Positions 1 to 8,976 are shown, counted from the first letter of the stretch. The stretch is DNA of 64,000 nucleotides from Flavobacterium commune (GCF_001857965.1 NZ_CP017774.1:372001-436000), one strand, 5' to 3'. Numbers and translations are program-made. Notes: a model not told the origin generated them from the letters alone.

Positions 1-237
1 AATGAAAGTTTAAGAAGAGTTTGTTGCACTTACAAATTGGCATTTGAAATTCTAAAATGTAAGATTGAACAAAATAAATTATCAATTATTGAAGACAGTA
101 TTTCTGCTAACGGACAAAAATTAATTTATAAAATAGGAAAAAGAGAAATCGAAATTTATCTATTGTATCCCGCAACAAGAAGTCGTGATAAAAACGAAAC
201 AAAAGATACTCAATATAAAAAGTTGCTATTCAGTTAA
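1..237 (+). CDS. C-terminal part of an unknown protein (5' end outside window)
   Basis: Reading frame 1 is open from the first base to the TAA at 235-237, so this is the last 78 codons of a gene that starts upstream. A TTG at 37 is a possible internal start, but the frame is open before it. The tail is basic and hydrophilic, with a KREIEIY stretch and no membrane segment or recognisable motif. I do not recognise the family. A palindromic repeat begins about 10 bases after the stop. Confidence 0.5.
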   Translation, partial: NESLRRVCCTYKLAFEILKCKIEQNKLSIIEDSISANGQKLIYKIGKREIEIYLLYPATRSRDKNETKDTQYKKLLFS

Positions 238-247
238 AACCAGAAAA

Positions 248-288
248 GCGCGGAAATGCTTTCCGTGCCCACAACAGTGAGCAAATAA
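248..288 (+). repeat. REP-like palindrome, copy 1
   Basis: The stem is GCG + CGGAAA paired with TTTCCG + TGC, followed by the constant tail CCCACAACAGTGAGCAAAT. The same tail follows different but still paired stems at 61672, 62081, 62130, 62535 and 62915. It lies just after a gene end, as most copies do. Confidence 0.7.
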
Positions 289-298
289 TCAATAAAAA

Positions 299-425
299 CT
301 GGACAAAATAATATACTTTGTCCAGTTACTCACGAAGATGCTTCCTCCGTCAGCAGGACAAGTTTGTGGATAGTTGGAGTGTTGAAAATTAGTTACAACC
401 AACTCCGCAAAGTTTCTAACTTTGC
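299..425. repeat. Intergenic hairpins between the first two genes
   Basis: Two inverted repeats are visible: CTGGACAAA/TTTGTCCAG at about 299-326, and CCGCAAAGTT/AACTTTGCGG with a 3-base loop at about 403-425. Between them, GTTACT...GATGCTTCCTCC...CAGGACA is a degraded relative of the GTTACTGGATGAGATTGCTTC element at 61723. The rest of 238-509 shows nothing coding. Confidence 0.5.
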
Positions 426-509
426 GGCTGTGAACTTAGTTCTTAACAAAGATCATTATAAAAGTCCATGCATACTTTATAGTAAAAAATCAGAATAAAT
501 AATAATACA

Positions 510-1427
510 ATGACAATCAACTCAAAATTTACGAGATATGAAGACAACAATAACATCTGGTTGTCTCAAGAGCGCGAACAAGGATTTAATTTTACGGATC
601 ATGGCATTACCCCCACTGTGCTTAGTAGTGAGGCCGAAGTGGGTCAGGCAATGCTAAATGAACTTTATAGCACTGTAAAATCAAAAGAAGGTGATATTAA
701 TATTGCGCTTCTTGGCGGTAGAGGTGCTCAGGAATTGCATCGTTTGCTGGGAGAACTGGCTAAGTCATCACAACAGGACGATCTACTTGCCAGACTCAAT
801 GTTTTCACCCAGGATGCCCTTGCGCCTTTGAGCATGGATAATAGTTTTAGTTTTGTCAGGGATTTTGAACGTATTTTAGGGGATGCTTTTTTCAAAAAAA
901 TAAAAAGCTTTACCCCAATGCGAACAGATACCAAAGATATAGAGTCGGCACTCGTAGAATATTTGACAAAATTGGAAGAATTAGGTGGTTTGGATATCTT
1001 TTTTATTGGTCATGGCCCGGAAGAAAATCAAGCATCACATCTTGCTTATATTAAACCTTTCTCTGGAGCACAAAGCCATCATATTGCAGGGATAATCCCA
1101 ATATCCAGTACTATTTTAGAGCACCATATTAGCAAATTTAAAGCTGGTGGAAGCCTTGTAAATGAAAGTGATGAAAAAGAATGTAGATCTGCTGAGTATA
1201 TTCTCACCTTAGGCCCAGCTGCGATATTACAAGCCAAAAAGATTGTTCAATCCGTAGTCGATGCCGATTCTGCTCCTTCTAAAATTAAAACTTACGCAAA
1301 TGTGCTTAATACCCAGCTGAGTTCCAATAAAGAAGAAGCAGTACTTCAATTAAATACCAATCCGGGATTATGGATAAGGCTACATCCTAATACTAAATCT
1401 TTTGTATTGCCTAATTTAGGTTTGTAA
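510..1427 (+). CDS. NagB/6-phosphogluconolactonase-like sugar-phosphate isomerase family protein
   Basis: The 305-residue cytosolic protein resembles the SIS-unrelated NagB/RpiA/SOL fold. An N-terminal IALLGGRGAQ segment sits where NagB has its glycine-rich phosphate loop, and FFIGHGPEENQASH near residue 165 matches the NagB/SOL 'GhGpDGHIA' active-site segment. In NagB that segment carries the Asp/His catalytic pair, and here it is altered (EENQASH), so the exact reaction cannot be assigned. Possibilities are glucosamine-6-phosphate deaminase-like, 6-phosphogluconolactonase-like or an inactive relative. It stands alone between two repeat-rich gaps with no zwf or gnd neighbour. Confidence 0.6.
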   Translation: MTINSKFTRYEDNNNIWLSQEREQGFNFTDHGITPTVLSSEAEVGQAMLNELYSTVKSKEGDINIALLGGRGAQELHRLLGELAKSSQQDDLLARLNVFTQDALAPLSMDNSFSFVRDFERILGDAFFKKIKSFTPMRTDTKDIESALVEYLTKLEELGGLDIFFIGHGPEENQASHLAYIKPFSGAQSHHIAGIIPISSTILEHHISKFKAGGSLVNESDEKECRSAEYILTLGPAAILQAKKIVQSVVDADSAPSKIKTYANVLNTQLSSNKEEAVLQLNTNPGLWIRLHPNTKSFVLPNLGL

Positions 1428-1449
1428 TAGAGAAGATTTTAAAACACTT

Positions 1450-1605
1450 CATTCCTATAGTTATCGGAATGAAGCAATGACACACCAGGCGGTTTAAGTC
1501 ATTGCGAGCGATAGCGACGCAATCACACTAAAACATTCCTTGTAACACGGATTTGTAATTTTACCGAGTTACTTTATGAGATTCCTCATTCTTCGGAATG
1601 ACAAA
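1450..1605. repeat. Composite interspersed repeat (partial copy)
   Basis: GTCATTGCGAGCGATAGCGA-GCAATCACACT at about 1498-1528 matches the right arm of the long inverted repeats at 61774-61800 and 62632-62658. GAGTTACTT-ATGAGATTCCTCATTC at about 1565-1592 recurs at about 62975-63002. CATTCC/GGAATG at 1450-1471 forms its own hairpin. This fills most of the 410-base gap 1428-1837; the remainder has no credible gene. Confidence 0.65.
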
Positions 1606-1781
1606 ACTGGCTGGGGTTTTCATTATGAAAAACAATCATACTATCTAGCCCTGATGGCAGCGGTATCTCCCGATTTAGAAAAACAAGGCATTTTTTGCCG
1701 TAGTTTTTGTTATCGGGAATATAGCGAACAGCAGGAACTTAGTTTCTTAAATAGATTGAATGTCTGCTCCAAAAATTTAAA

Positions 1782-1817
1782 ACAAAAAAATAGGCTGTCT
1801 TTGTGGGACAGCCTATT
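1782..1817 (-). terminator. Rho-independent terminator of carB
   Basis: On the minus strand an 11-bp perfect stem (AATAGGCTGTC/GACAGCCTATT, 1789-1799 with 1807-1817) is followed by a run of seven T. It lies 20 bases past the carB stop. Confidence 0.9.
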
Positions 1818-1837
1818 TCTATATTTAGAATCTGAGA

Positions 1838-4693
1838 TTATTTACTCAAATACATTTTTCTTCTAGAATACAATTCGTAGAATTGATCGTCTTTTAAGTC
1901 ATCAATAAACAAGATGCTTTCTCCTGTTGATTTCATCTCAGGTCCTAAAGCTTTGTTTACGTTAGGAAATTTACTGAAAGAGAATACCGGTTGTTTGATG
2001 GCAAATCCGTTTAATTGTGGATTAAAATCAAAATCAGTTACTTTACTGTGTCCTAACATTACCTTAGTTGCATAGTTTACATAAGGCTCTCCGTAAGCTT
2101 TTGCAATAAATGGAACGGTACGAGACGCTCTTGGATTAGCTTCGATGATGTAAACCGTATCATCTTTGATAGCAAACTGGATATTGATTAAACCAACTGT
2201 TTTCAAAGCTACAGCAATTTTTTGTGTGTGATCTTTGATTTGTTGCATCACAAACTCTCCTAAGTTAAAAGGAGGCAAGGTTGCATTAGAATCTCCGGAG
2301 TGAACTCCACAAGGCTCGATATGCTCCATAATTCCGATGATGTAAACATTTCCATCAGCGTCACAAATAGCATCTGCTTCTGCTTCGATAGCTCCATCTA
2401 AATAGTGGTCTAAAAGTAATTTGTTCCCCGGAATTGTTTTTAGCAAGTTAACAACGTGCTCTTCTAATTCTTGTTTGTTGATTACAATTTTCATTCCCTG
2501 ACCACCCAATACATAAGAAGGACGAATCAATAATGGGAAATCCAATTGGTCTGCTAAAGCCGAAGCTTCGTCAGCTGTTTCAGCAATTCCGAATTTAGGG
2601 AAAGGAATCTTCAAGTCGGTCAATAAGTCAGAGAAACGTCCTCTGTCTTCAGCTAAATCCAGTGCATCAAAACTAGTTCCGATGATTTTCACACCGTATT
2701 TAGACAATTTCTCAGCTAATTTCAAAGCTGTTTGACCTCCCAACTGAACGATAACACCTTCCGGTTTTTCGTGTTGGATAATGTCGTAAATATGTTCCCA
2801 GAATACTGGTTCAAAGTATAATTTATCAGCTGTATCAAAGTCAGTCGAAACCGTTTCAGGGTTACAGTTAATCATGATAGTTTCGTAACCACATTCTTTA
2901 GAAGCCAAAACTCCGTGTACACAAGAGTAATCAAACTCAATTCCTTGTCCGATACGGTTTGGTCCTGAACCTAAAACAATGATTTTCTTTTTATCAGTTA
3001 CTACACTTTCATTATCTACATAACGAGTTCCGTCTGCTTTTTCAATCTCAGCTTCAAAAGTTGAATAATAGTATGGTGTTTTTGCTTTAAACTCAGCCGC
3101 ACAGGTATCAACCAGTTTGAATACACGGCTAATGTTCATGGTCATACGTAAAGCGTGAACTTCGCTTTCCATACATCCCATCATGTGCGCAATTTGTCTG
3201 TCGGCAAAACCTTTTTGTTTCGCTTCAAGCAACAATTCTTTTGGCAAAGTTGCAACTGTATATTTAGCAATTTCTTTCTCAAGTGTATGTAATTCTTCGT
3301 ATTGTTTCAAGAACCACATATCGATTTTAGTAATTTCGTGGATACGGCTCAACGGAATTCCCATTGCGATAGCATCATAAATTACAAAAACACGATCCCA
3401 ACTTGCATAAGTTAGTTTTTCAATGATTTGTTCGTAATTAGTATATCCTTTTCCGTCAGCTCCTAAACCATTTCTTTTGATTTCCAATGATTGAGTGGCT
3501 TTGTGTAAAGCTTCCTGGAACGAACGTCCAATACCCATTACCTCACCTACTGATTTCATTTGAAGTCCTAAAGTTCTGTCAGAACCTTCAAATTTATCAA
3601 AGTTCCAACGTGGTATTTTTACAATTACATAATCCAATGTTGGCTCGAATAAAGCCGAAGTAGATTTTGTAATTTGGTTTTGTAACTCGTCTAAGTTATA
3701 CCCTAAAGCTAATTTAGATGCAATTTTTGCAATTGGATAACCTGTTGCTTTAGAAGCTAAAGCTGATGAACGAGATACACGAGGGTTGATTTCGATAGCT
3801 ACGATATCTTCTTTTTCGTCAGGAGAAACCGCAAACTGTACATTACATCCTCCGGCAAAATTTCCAATACTACGCATCATCAGGATAGCGTAATCACGTA
3901 ATTTTTGGAAAGTAGTATCCGATAATGTCATCGCTGGCGCTACTGTAATTGAATCTCCGGTATGAATTCCCATTGGATCCATATTTTCGATAGAACAGAT
4001 AATTACAACATTATCATTCTTATCTCTTAAAAGCTCTAATTCATATTCTTTCCATCCCATCAAAGCTTTGTCAATCAAAACTTCGTGAATTGGCGATGCT
4101 TCAAGTCCTGCAGTTAACAATCTATCAAAGTCTTCTGGCTTGTAAACGATAGAAGCTCCTGTTCCTCCAAGCGTAAACGAAGGACGGATTACTAATGGAA
4201 AACCAAATTCCTGAGCAATTTCTTTTCCTCTTAAATAAGAAGTACAAATTTCAGCAGGAGCTGTAGGTACACCTATTTTCTTTAAAAGATCTTTAAACTG
4301 ATCTCTGTCTTCAGTAATATTAATGGCATTAACATCAACCCCAATCAATCTTACCCCAAAATCATCCCAAATTCCTTTTTCCTGAGCCTCTAAACACAAG
4401 TTAAGAGCTGTTTGTCCTCCCATTGTAGGCAATACAGCATCAATTTGCGGATGCTCTTTCAGGATTTCAATGATCGATTTTGTAGTTAAAGGCTTCAAAT
4501 AAATATGATCCGCCATAGAAGGGTCGGTCATAATTGTAGCAGGGTTCGAATTAATAAGGATAACCTCAATTCCTTCTTCACGAATAGAACGTGCTGATTG
4601 TGATCCTGCGTAATCAAATTCGCAAGCTTGACCAATAACGATAGGACCTGAACCTATAATTAAAACTGATTTTATTGAAGTGTCTTTTGGCAT
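1838..4693 (-). CDS. carB: Carbamoyl-phosphate synthase large chain, short form
   Basis: CarB makes carbamoyl phosphate from bicarbonate, ATP and ammonia delivered by CarA, feeding pyrimidine and arginine synthesis in the cytosol. Both tandem ATP-grasp halves are present: N-half with IGSGPIVIGQACEFDYAG, C-half from about residue 570 with GSGPNRIGQGIEFDYSC, and each has its EINPR or EANPR metal-binding segment. The protein ends at 951 residues, right after GPEMKSTGE in the second half, where the usual enzyme of about 1,070 residues continues into the MGS-like allosteric domain that binds UMP and ornithine. The stop is clean and followed by a terminator, so this is a natural short form. carA is not adjacent. 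Confidence 0.95.
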   Translation of the reverse strand: MPKDTSIKSVLIIGSGPIVIGQACEFDYAGSQSARSIREEGIEVILINSNPATIMTDPSMADHIYLKPLTTKSIIEILKEHPQIDAVLPTMGGQTALNLCLEAQEKGIWDDFGVRLIGVDVNAINITEDRDQFKDLLKKIGVPTAPAEICTSYLRGKEIAQEFGFPLVIRPSFTLGGTGASIVYKPEDFDRLLTAGLEASPIHEVLIDKALMGWKEYELELLRDKNDNVVIICSIENMDPMGIHTGDSITVAPAMTLSDTTFQKLRDYAILMMRSIGNFAGGCNVQFAVSPDEKEDIVAIEINPRVSRSSALASKATGYPIAKIASKLALGYNLDELQNQITKSTSALFEPTLDYVIVKIPRWNFDKFEGSDRTLGLQMKSVGEVMGIGRSFQEALHKATQSLEIKRNGLGADGKGYTNYEQIIEKLTYASWDRVFVIYDAIAMGIPLSRIHEITKIDMWFLKQYEELHTLEKEIAKYTVATLPKELLLEAKQKGFADRQIAHMMGCMESEVHALRMTMNISRVFKLVDTCAAEFKAKTPYYYSTFEAEIEKADGTRYVDNESVVTDKKKIIVLGSGPNRIGQGIEFDYSCVHGVLASKECGYETIMINCNPETVSTDFDTADKLYFEPVFWEHIYDIIQHEKPEGVIVQLGGQTALKLAEKLSKYGVKIIGTSFDALDLAEDRGRFSDLLTDLKIPFPKFGIAETADEASALADQLDFPLLIRPSYVLGGQGMKIVINKQELEEHVVNLLKTIPGNKLLLDHYLDGAIEAEADAICDADGNVYIIGIMEHIEPCGVHSGDSNATLPPFNLGEFVMQQIKDHTQKIAVALKTVGLINIQFAIKDDTVYIIEANPRASRTVPFIAKAYGEPYVNYATKVMLGHSKVTDFDFNPQLNGFAIKQPVFSFSKFPNVNKALGPEMKSTGESILFIDDLKDDQFYELYSRRKMYLSK

Positions 4694-4802
4694 TATGATG
4701 TAATTATTGTTTTTTCAAGTTTTTTATTTCTCAATACTATCCGTTTAAAATGACGCAACTCACTATAAATCTTAAGTTTGAGTTTTATTTTCGACAAGGT
4801 AT

Positions 4803-4836
4803 AAAAAAGGGCGGTACTAAAAAAAGTAACGCCCTT
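4803..4836 (-). terminator. Terminator after rpmH
   Basis: On the minus strand AAGGGCGTTACT pairs with AGTACCGCCCTT (one mismatch) and is followed by six T. It separates rpmH from carB. Confidence 0.8.
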
Positions 4837-4855
4837 ATTTATGTTTATACAAACA

Positions 4856-5017
4856 TTATTTTTTGTGTCTAGGTTCGCTAGAAACAGTTAATTTATGTCT
4901 TCCTTTAGCTCTTCTACGCGCAAGAACTTTTCTTCCATTAGCAGAAGCCATTCTGTCCATAAATCCGTGTTTATTTCTTCTTTTTCTTTTCGATGGTTGA
5001 AACGTTCTTTTGCTCAT
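4856..5017 (-). CDS. rpmH: 50S ribosomal protein L34
   Basis: A 53-residue, strongly basic protein starts [20 protein letters not shown] and ends SSEPRHKK. The TFQPS...RRNKHGF...RMA...[12 protein letters not shown] pattern is diagnostic of L34, a late-assembling large-subunit protein. Its extended C-tail is longer than the 46 residues of E. coli L34, as is usual in Flavobacteriia. It has its own consensus promoter (5090-5119) and its own terminator, so it is transcribed alone. It is not next to dnaA or rnpA as in many bacteria. Confidence 0.95.
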
Positions 5018-5089
5018 TGCTTTGTATCTTTAAAACTTATTTATATGTATCTTTTTATTTTCAAATAGTGGTTATTCCAAAACCGAGTG

Positions 5090-5119
5090 CAAATATACAA
5101 AGACTTTTTTTTCTGGCAA
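5090..5119 (-). promoter_or_regulatory. Bacteroidota-type promoter of rpmH
   Basis: On the minus strand TTG, exactly 19 bases, then TATATTTG. This matches the TTG-N19-TAnnTTTG consensus of the Bacteroidota primary sigma factor. The start codon lies about 70 bases downstream. Confidence 0.8.
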
Positions 5120-5153
5120 GAAGTTTTATAAAAATATTTTTAATTCCTTTTAC

Positions 5154-5161
5154 TATATTTG
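5154..5161 (+). promoter_or_regulatory. Probable -7 element of the 5185 gene
   Basis: TATATTTG lies 24 bases before the ATG at 5185. No TTG is seen at the expected distance upstream. Its position argues that translation starts at 5185 and not at the in-frame ATG at 4993, which lies inside rpmH. Confidence 0.5.
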
Positions 5162-5184
5162 CAAACACAAATTATATACCCATC

Positions 5185-5700
5185 ATGTTAAACAAGAATA
5201 TCAAACTTATTATTGCCGGACTTATCGTAATTACTAGTATTTGGCAATTCACAGAGAATAATATCGGAAACGGAATCTTCTTACTATTACTAACTGCAAT
5301 CCCGGTTTTTCTTTATTATAGAAACGAATTCATCTTACTGGCTTTCTTAAAACTAAGAAAACAAGATTTTGAAGGTGCTCAAAAATGGCTTTCTCATATT
5401 AAAAATCCTGAATCGGCATTAATAAGAAAGCAACAAGGATACTTCAACTATCTTCACGGAATTATGCTTTCGCAAACAAATATAAATCAGTCTGAAAAAT
5501 ATTTCAAAAAAGCTATCGAACTAGGATTGTCTATGGATATGGATTTGGCTGTAGCTAAATTAAATCTTGCAGGAATCGCCTTGTCTCGCCGTAGAAAATT
5601 AGAAGCAACTAATTTGATTAGCGAAGTTAAAAAGCTGGACAAACAAAATATGTTGAAAGATCAAATCAACATGATGAAAGAACAAATGAAGAAAATCTAA
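5185..5700 (+). CDS. Membrane-anchored TPR-like protein of unknown function
   Basis: The 171-residue protein has two hydrophobic segments (about 8-20 and 28-46) at its N-terminus, followed by a soluble helical part with TPR-like spacing (about residues 55-150: RKQQGYFNYLHGIML..., SEKYFKKAIELG, LAVAKLNLAGIAL). I infer an inner-membrane protein with a cytosolic helical repeat used for protein contacts; its partner is unknown. The start at 5185 is chosen because the -7 element lies just before it and because the upstream in-frame extension would overlap rpmH on the other strand. A strong terminator follows. Confidence 0.75.
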   Translation: MLNKNIKLIIAGLIVITSIWQFTENNIGNGIFLLLLTAIPVFLYYRNEFILLAFLKLRKQDFEGAQKWLSHIKNPESALIRKQQGYFNYLHGIMLSQTNINQSEKYFKKAIELGLSMDMDLAVAKLNLAGIALSRRRKLEATNLISEVKKLDKQNMLKDQINMMKEQMKKI

Positions 5701-5725
5701 TTTTTTCTGAAACAACAATATCAAA

Positions 5726-5757
5726 ATCCCAAACTCTAAGAGTTTGGGATTTTTTTT
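5726..5757 (+). terminator. Terminator of the 5185 gene
   Basis: Perfect 11-bp stem ATCCCAAACTC/GAGTTTGGGAT with a TAA loop and seven T. Confidence 0.9.
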
Positions 5758-5813
5758 ACAAAGAAGGAAGCAATCTGATTAAAATTTCTCTCTAAAAACT
5801 GAAATTTGAAATT

Positions 5814-6506
5814 TTATCCCGAAACTTCAGGATTGGAATTTTTAAAACTACTCCCTAAAATAATATCAGATAAGTGAGTATTAAACCAACGGTATTTGGT
5901 AAAAATCATCACATGAGTCCCTCCTTCTACAACAATACATTTCTCTATATTCTTAATAGGAAACATCCAGTCTTTATCACCATGAATGTGAATCACGCGC
6001 TCATCAGCCACTGTACAGTTCCAAAGCACTACTTTCTCAACCGCCCAATTCAAATACCCAATATCCCTAACCGATAAAAAAGTATCATACAATTTCATTC
6101 TATTCGAGAATTTCTCTCCAAATACAAATTGCGCCAACTTCCCAAAATGCAATATCAAACGCATTGGAATCAACTTATACGCCAATGTTTTTCTTGCAAA
6201 CCTGATTCGTCCGGGAAACTCGAACTTTGTTTTTACACTCGAAATAATAATCAGTTTTCTGACAGAAATAAACTTTGCAATTTCCTGCACCACAATTCCG
6301 CCAAAAGAAACGCCTATCAAAACAGGATTTTCTTCTTTTATTTTTAATGCCATTCGTTTAGCATAATCCCCTAAAGATTCTTTGGGCTTAGGAATTTCCC
6401 ATTCTAAATAATGAACTTCAAACAGAGTGTCATCAAGCTTAATCCTTTCAAAAATCAAAGGATTTGCCGCTAATCCTGGCATAAAATAAACTGGAATCTT
6501 ACTCAT
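5814..6506 (-). CDS. Alpha/beta hydrolase
   Basis: The 230-residue protein has the alpha/beta-hydrolase triad. The nucleophile elbow is GVSFGG (Ser about residue 87), the acid segment is HGDKDWMFP (Asp in GDKD), and the His is in GGTHVMIF near the C-terminus. An oxyanion PGLAANP loop follows the first strand (YFMPG). The substrate is unknown; an esterase or lipase-like role is most likely. No signal peptide is seen, so it is cytosolic. The last six codons and the stop lie inside a TCCCGA-N4-TCAGGA palindrome (5817-5832), so the C-terminal tail NSNPEVSG appears to come from a dispersed repeat. Confidence 0.8.
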   Translation of the reverse strand: MSKIPVYFMPGLAANPLIFERIKLDDTLFEVHYLEWEIPKPKESLGDYAKRMALKIKEENPVLIGVSFGGIVVQEIAKFISVRKLIIISSVKTKFEFPGRIRFARKTLAYKLIPMRLILHFGKLAQFVFGEKFSNRMKLYDTFLSVRDIGYLNWAVEKVVLWNCTVADERVIHIHGDKDWMFPIKNIEKCIVVEGGTHVMIFTKYRWFNTHLSDIILGSSFKNSNPEVSG

Positions 6507-6630
6507 ATTTAGAATTCAAATTTCATATTGCTTAAAAAACTAATTTAAAGTTTTTTATACAGCACACCTAATTTTACACACAAGAAAACTACCCTTCTTC
6601 ACTAATAACAAAATGAAACACCAAAACAAT

Positions 6631-6660
6631 TTGATTTTGATTATCAAACACTTAACTTTG
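6631..6660 (+). promoter_or_regulatory. Promoter of the small GNAT gene
   Basis: TTG-N19-TAACTTTG is an exact consensus match. The predicted transcript start near 6667 leaves a leader of roughly 105 bases before the ATG at 6775, in which no clear structure was seen. Confidence 0.7.
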
Positions 6661-6774
6661 CACTTCCAAAATCTATTCTAAAAATCACTACCAAATGGTT
6701 CGTTTATAAAAATTGGGTATCCCTAAAAAATCCCCAAGCCTAATCCTTTTAGCCTAAATTTAAAAATAAAAGTT

Positions 6775-7077
6775 ATGGAACCAATTACAACAATAGAAGT
6801 CAAAGACAACAGTTTTGCAAGACAATTTGAAACCACAACAGCAGAAGGACTTATCACCATTGAATATTCTCTCCAGGAAAGAAAAATATTCCTAACCAGA
6901 ATAAACACTCCCGAAGAATTCAAAAACGAAGAATTTATCGATAACCTAATTAAAACTATCTTAGACAATGCCATCGAACAACGACTCAAAATAGTTCCTA
7001 CCTACCCAAGAATAGTTCAGTTTTTCAAAAAGAACCCTTCCTATAAAGAATTACTCCCTCCAGGAATTAGAATTTAA
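6775..7077 (+). CDS. Small GNAT-type N-acetyltransferase (YjdJ/Gtn family)
   Basis: The 100-residue protein matches the short GNAT family COG2388 by its layout. An antiparallel beta start (FETTTAEGLITIEYSL) is followed by a helix with FIDNLIKTILDNAIEQRLKIVPTYP and the terminal PRIVQFFKKNPSYKELL. The helix-K-V-P-x-Y/C-P motif is typical for this class, which binds acetyl-CoA with a reduced fold. The substrate is unknown. It is a single-gene unit with its own promoter and faces the ABC-F gene tail to tail. Confidence 0.75.
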   Translation: MEPITTIEVKDNSFARQFETTTAEGLITIEYSLQERKIFLTRINTPEEFKNEEFIDNLIKTILDNAIEQRLKIVPTYPRIVQFFKKNPSYKELLPPGIRI

Positions 7078-7093
7078 TTGTTCTGCAAAAGGC

Positions 7094-7128
7094 AATAAAA
7101 AAAGGCATAAGAATCAACTCATGCCTTT
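7094..7128 (-). terminator. Terminator of the ABC-F gene
   Basis: AAAGGCAT/ATGCCTTT stem (7101-7108 with 7121-7128), followed on the minus strand by seven T. On the plus strand it could also stop the GNAT transcript weakly. Confidence 0.8.
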
Positions 7129-7147
7129 ATAAACTTATTTCAAAAAA

Positions 7148-8782
7148 TTATTTTTCTATTTCTTTCATACTATCCATTTTCTTGTGCGCCAAGAAACCAG
7201 TAATATCTTCAAAATGCTCTACTACTCTTTTGTTTCCAAATTCAAAAACCTTAGTTGCTAAACCATCCAGGAAATCACGATCGTGAGAAACCAGAATTAA
7301 AGTTCCATCAAAATCACGCAAAGCATCTTTAATAATATCTTTGGTTTTCATATCCAGGTGATTTGAAGGCTCATCCAGAATCAACAAATTCACAGGTTCC
7401 AACAACAATTTAATCATTGCCAAACGTGTTTTTTCCCCTCCTGAAAGCACTTTTACTTTCTTAGTAATATCATCTCCCTGAAACATAAATGCTCCCAGGA
7501 TATTTTTGATTTGCGTTCTGATATCACCCACAGCAATAGCATCAATCGTTTCAAAAATAGTAGCATTTTCATCTAATAATGACGCTTGATTTTGAGCGAA
7601 ATACCCAATTTGAGCATTATGACCAATTTCCACGCTTCCACCATCAATTCCAATTTCTTTCATGATGGCTTTAATCATCGTAGATTTTCCTTCACCATTT
7701 TTACCTACAAAAGCTACTTTTTGACCTCTTTCAATAACAATATTGGCATCTTTAAACACCACATGATCTCCGTAAGATTTAGCCAAATCCTTAACCACAA
7801 CAGGATATTGCCCTGAACGCGCAGCTGGAGGAAATTTCAATCTCAAAGCCGAAGTATCTACTTCATCCACCTGAACAATCTCTAACTTTTCTAACATTCT
7901 AACACGAGACTGAACCGCATCAGTTTTAGAGAAAGTTCCTTTAAAACGCTCGATAAAAGCACGGTTATCTGCAATCATTTTTTGTTGCTCGTCGTATGCT
8001 TTTTGCTGATGAATTCTACGGTCTTTACGCAATTCTAAATAATGCGAATATTTCGCCTTATAATCGTAAATCCTACCCATTGTTACCTCAATAGTACGAT
8101 TGGTGATATTATCAACAAAAGCCCTATCGTGAGAAATAACCACCACCGCCTTAGCCGAATTAATCAAAAAATCTTCTAACCACTGAATACTTTCAATATC
8201 CATATGGTTCGTTGGCTCATCCAGCAAAATCAAATCGGGTTTACGCAATAAGATTTTCGCTAATTCGATACGCATTCTCCATCCTCCTGAAAACTCAGAT
8301 GTTTGGCGTGTAAAATCCTCACTCACAAACCCCAAACCTTTCAGGATTTTCTCTACTTCAGCTTCGTAATTAATTTCTTCGATAGCATAAAATTTCTCAC
8401 TTAAGTCTGAAACTCTTTCGATTAATTTCATATAATCGTCGCTTTCGTAATCGGTACGAATAGTTAATTGCTCATTGATTTCGTCAATTTCAGCTTTCAT
8501 GCTAAAAACTTCCGAAAAAGCTTTTGAAGCCTCTTCCATCACCGTTGCCCCGTCTGTAGTCAACAAATGCTGCGGCAAATAAGCCACAACCGCATCTTTA
8601 GGAGCCGAAATATTTCCCGTTGAAGGCTTACTATTTCCTGCAATAATTTTCAGCAAAGTTGATTTTCCAGCACCATTTTTACCCATTAGGGCAATTTTAT
8701 CGTTCTCATTGATAGCAAAAGAAACATCACTAAATAAAGTTGTTCCGCCAAATTGCACGGATATGTCATTAATTGTAATCAT
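7148..8782 (-). CDS. ABC-F family ATPase (ribosome-associated)
   Basis: The 544-residue soluble protein has two ABC ATPase domains in one chain and no membrane part. Domain 1 has Walker A GKNGAGKST (about residue 35) and signature FSGGWRMR; domain 2 has GKNGEGKST and LSGGEKTRLA, with LLDEPTNHMD and LILDEPSNHLD as Walker B segments. Between them is the long charged linker (about residues 230-300) that ABC-F proteins insert toward the ribosomal E site. The family acts in translation, as EttA/YbiT-like factors or, in some members, antibiotic protection; which applies here cannot be told. It has its own promoter and terminator. Confidence 0.9.
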   Translation of the reverse strand: MITINDISVQFGGTTLFSDVSFAINENDKIALMGKNGAGKSTLLKIIAGNSKPSTGNISAPKDAVVAYLPQHLLTTDGATVMEEASKAFSEVFSMKAEIDEINEQLTIRTDYESDDYMKLIERVSDLSEKFYAIEEINYEAEVEKILKGLGFVSEDFTRQTSEFSGGWRMRIELAKILLRKPDLILLDEPTNHMDIESIQWLEDFLINSAKAVVVISHDRAFVDNITNRTIEVTMGRIYDYKAKYSHYLELRKDRRIHQQKAYDEQQKMIADNRAFIERFKGTFSKTDAVQSRVRMLEKLEIVQVDEVDTSALRLKFPPAARSGQYPVVVKDLAKSYGDHVVFKDANIVIERGQKVAFVGKNGEGKSTMIKAIMKEIGIDGGSVEIGHNAQIGYFAQNQASLLDENATIFETIDAIAVGDIRTQIKNILGAFMFQGDDITKKVKVLSGGEKTRLAMIKLLLEPVNLLILDEPSNHLDMKTKDIIKDALRDFDGTLILVSHDRDFLDGLATKVFEFGNKRVVEHFEDITGFLAHKKMDSMKEIEK

Positions 8783-8847
8783 TGTTTGAAGTTAGAGGTT
8801 AGAAGTCAGAAGCAAGAAGTTTCAAAATTCTAAAAAAATTAAAAATG

Positions 8848-8877
8848 CAAAGATAGCTTAATTAAACAATTAGACAA
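8848..8877 (-). promoter_or_regulatory. Promoter of the ABC-F gene
   Basis: Minus-strand TTG-N19-TATCTTTG, an exact consensus match. The leader to the ATG at 8782 is about 60 bases and consists largely of GTTAGAGGTTAGAAGTCAGAAG-like purine-rich words on the plus strand. Confidence 0.75.
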
Positions 8878-8906
8878 TTGTAATTTCACTTTCCAAAAAA
8901 ACTAAA

Positions 8907-8949
8907 AACCGCAAATTTGCCAATTTAAAAAATCTGCAAATCTGCGGTT
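8907..8949 (-). terminator. Terminator of the GlmU-like gene
   Basis: AACCGCAGATTTGC pairs with GCAAATTTGCGGTT (one mismatch) on the minus strand, then TTTTAGTTTTTTT. Confidence 0.75.
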
Positions 8950-8976
8950 AAATTATTTCCAAATTTTACTATCGAA

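Noticed and set aside
1576..1866. 96-codon open frame on the plus strand
   Set aside because: It begins in a dispersed repeat, runs through the carB terminator hairpin and overlaps the carB 3' end. Composition is not protein-like.
4993..5184. Upstream extension of the 5185 gene
   Set aside because: It overlaps rpmH on the other strand and lies upstream of the likely promoter; the product starts normally at 5185.
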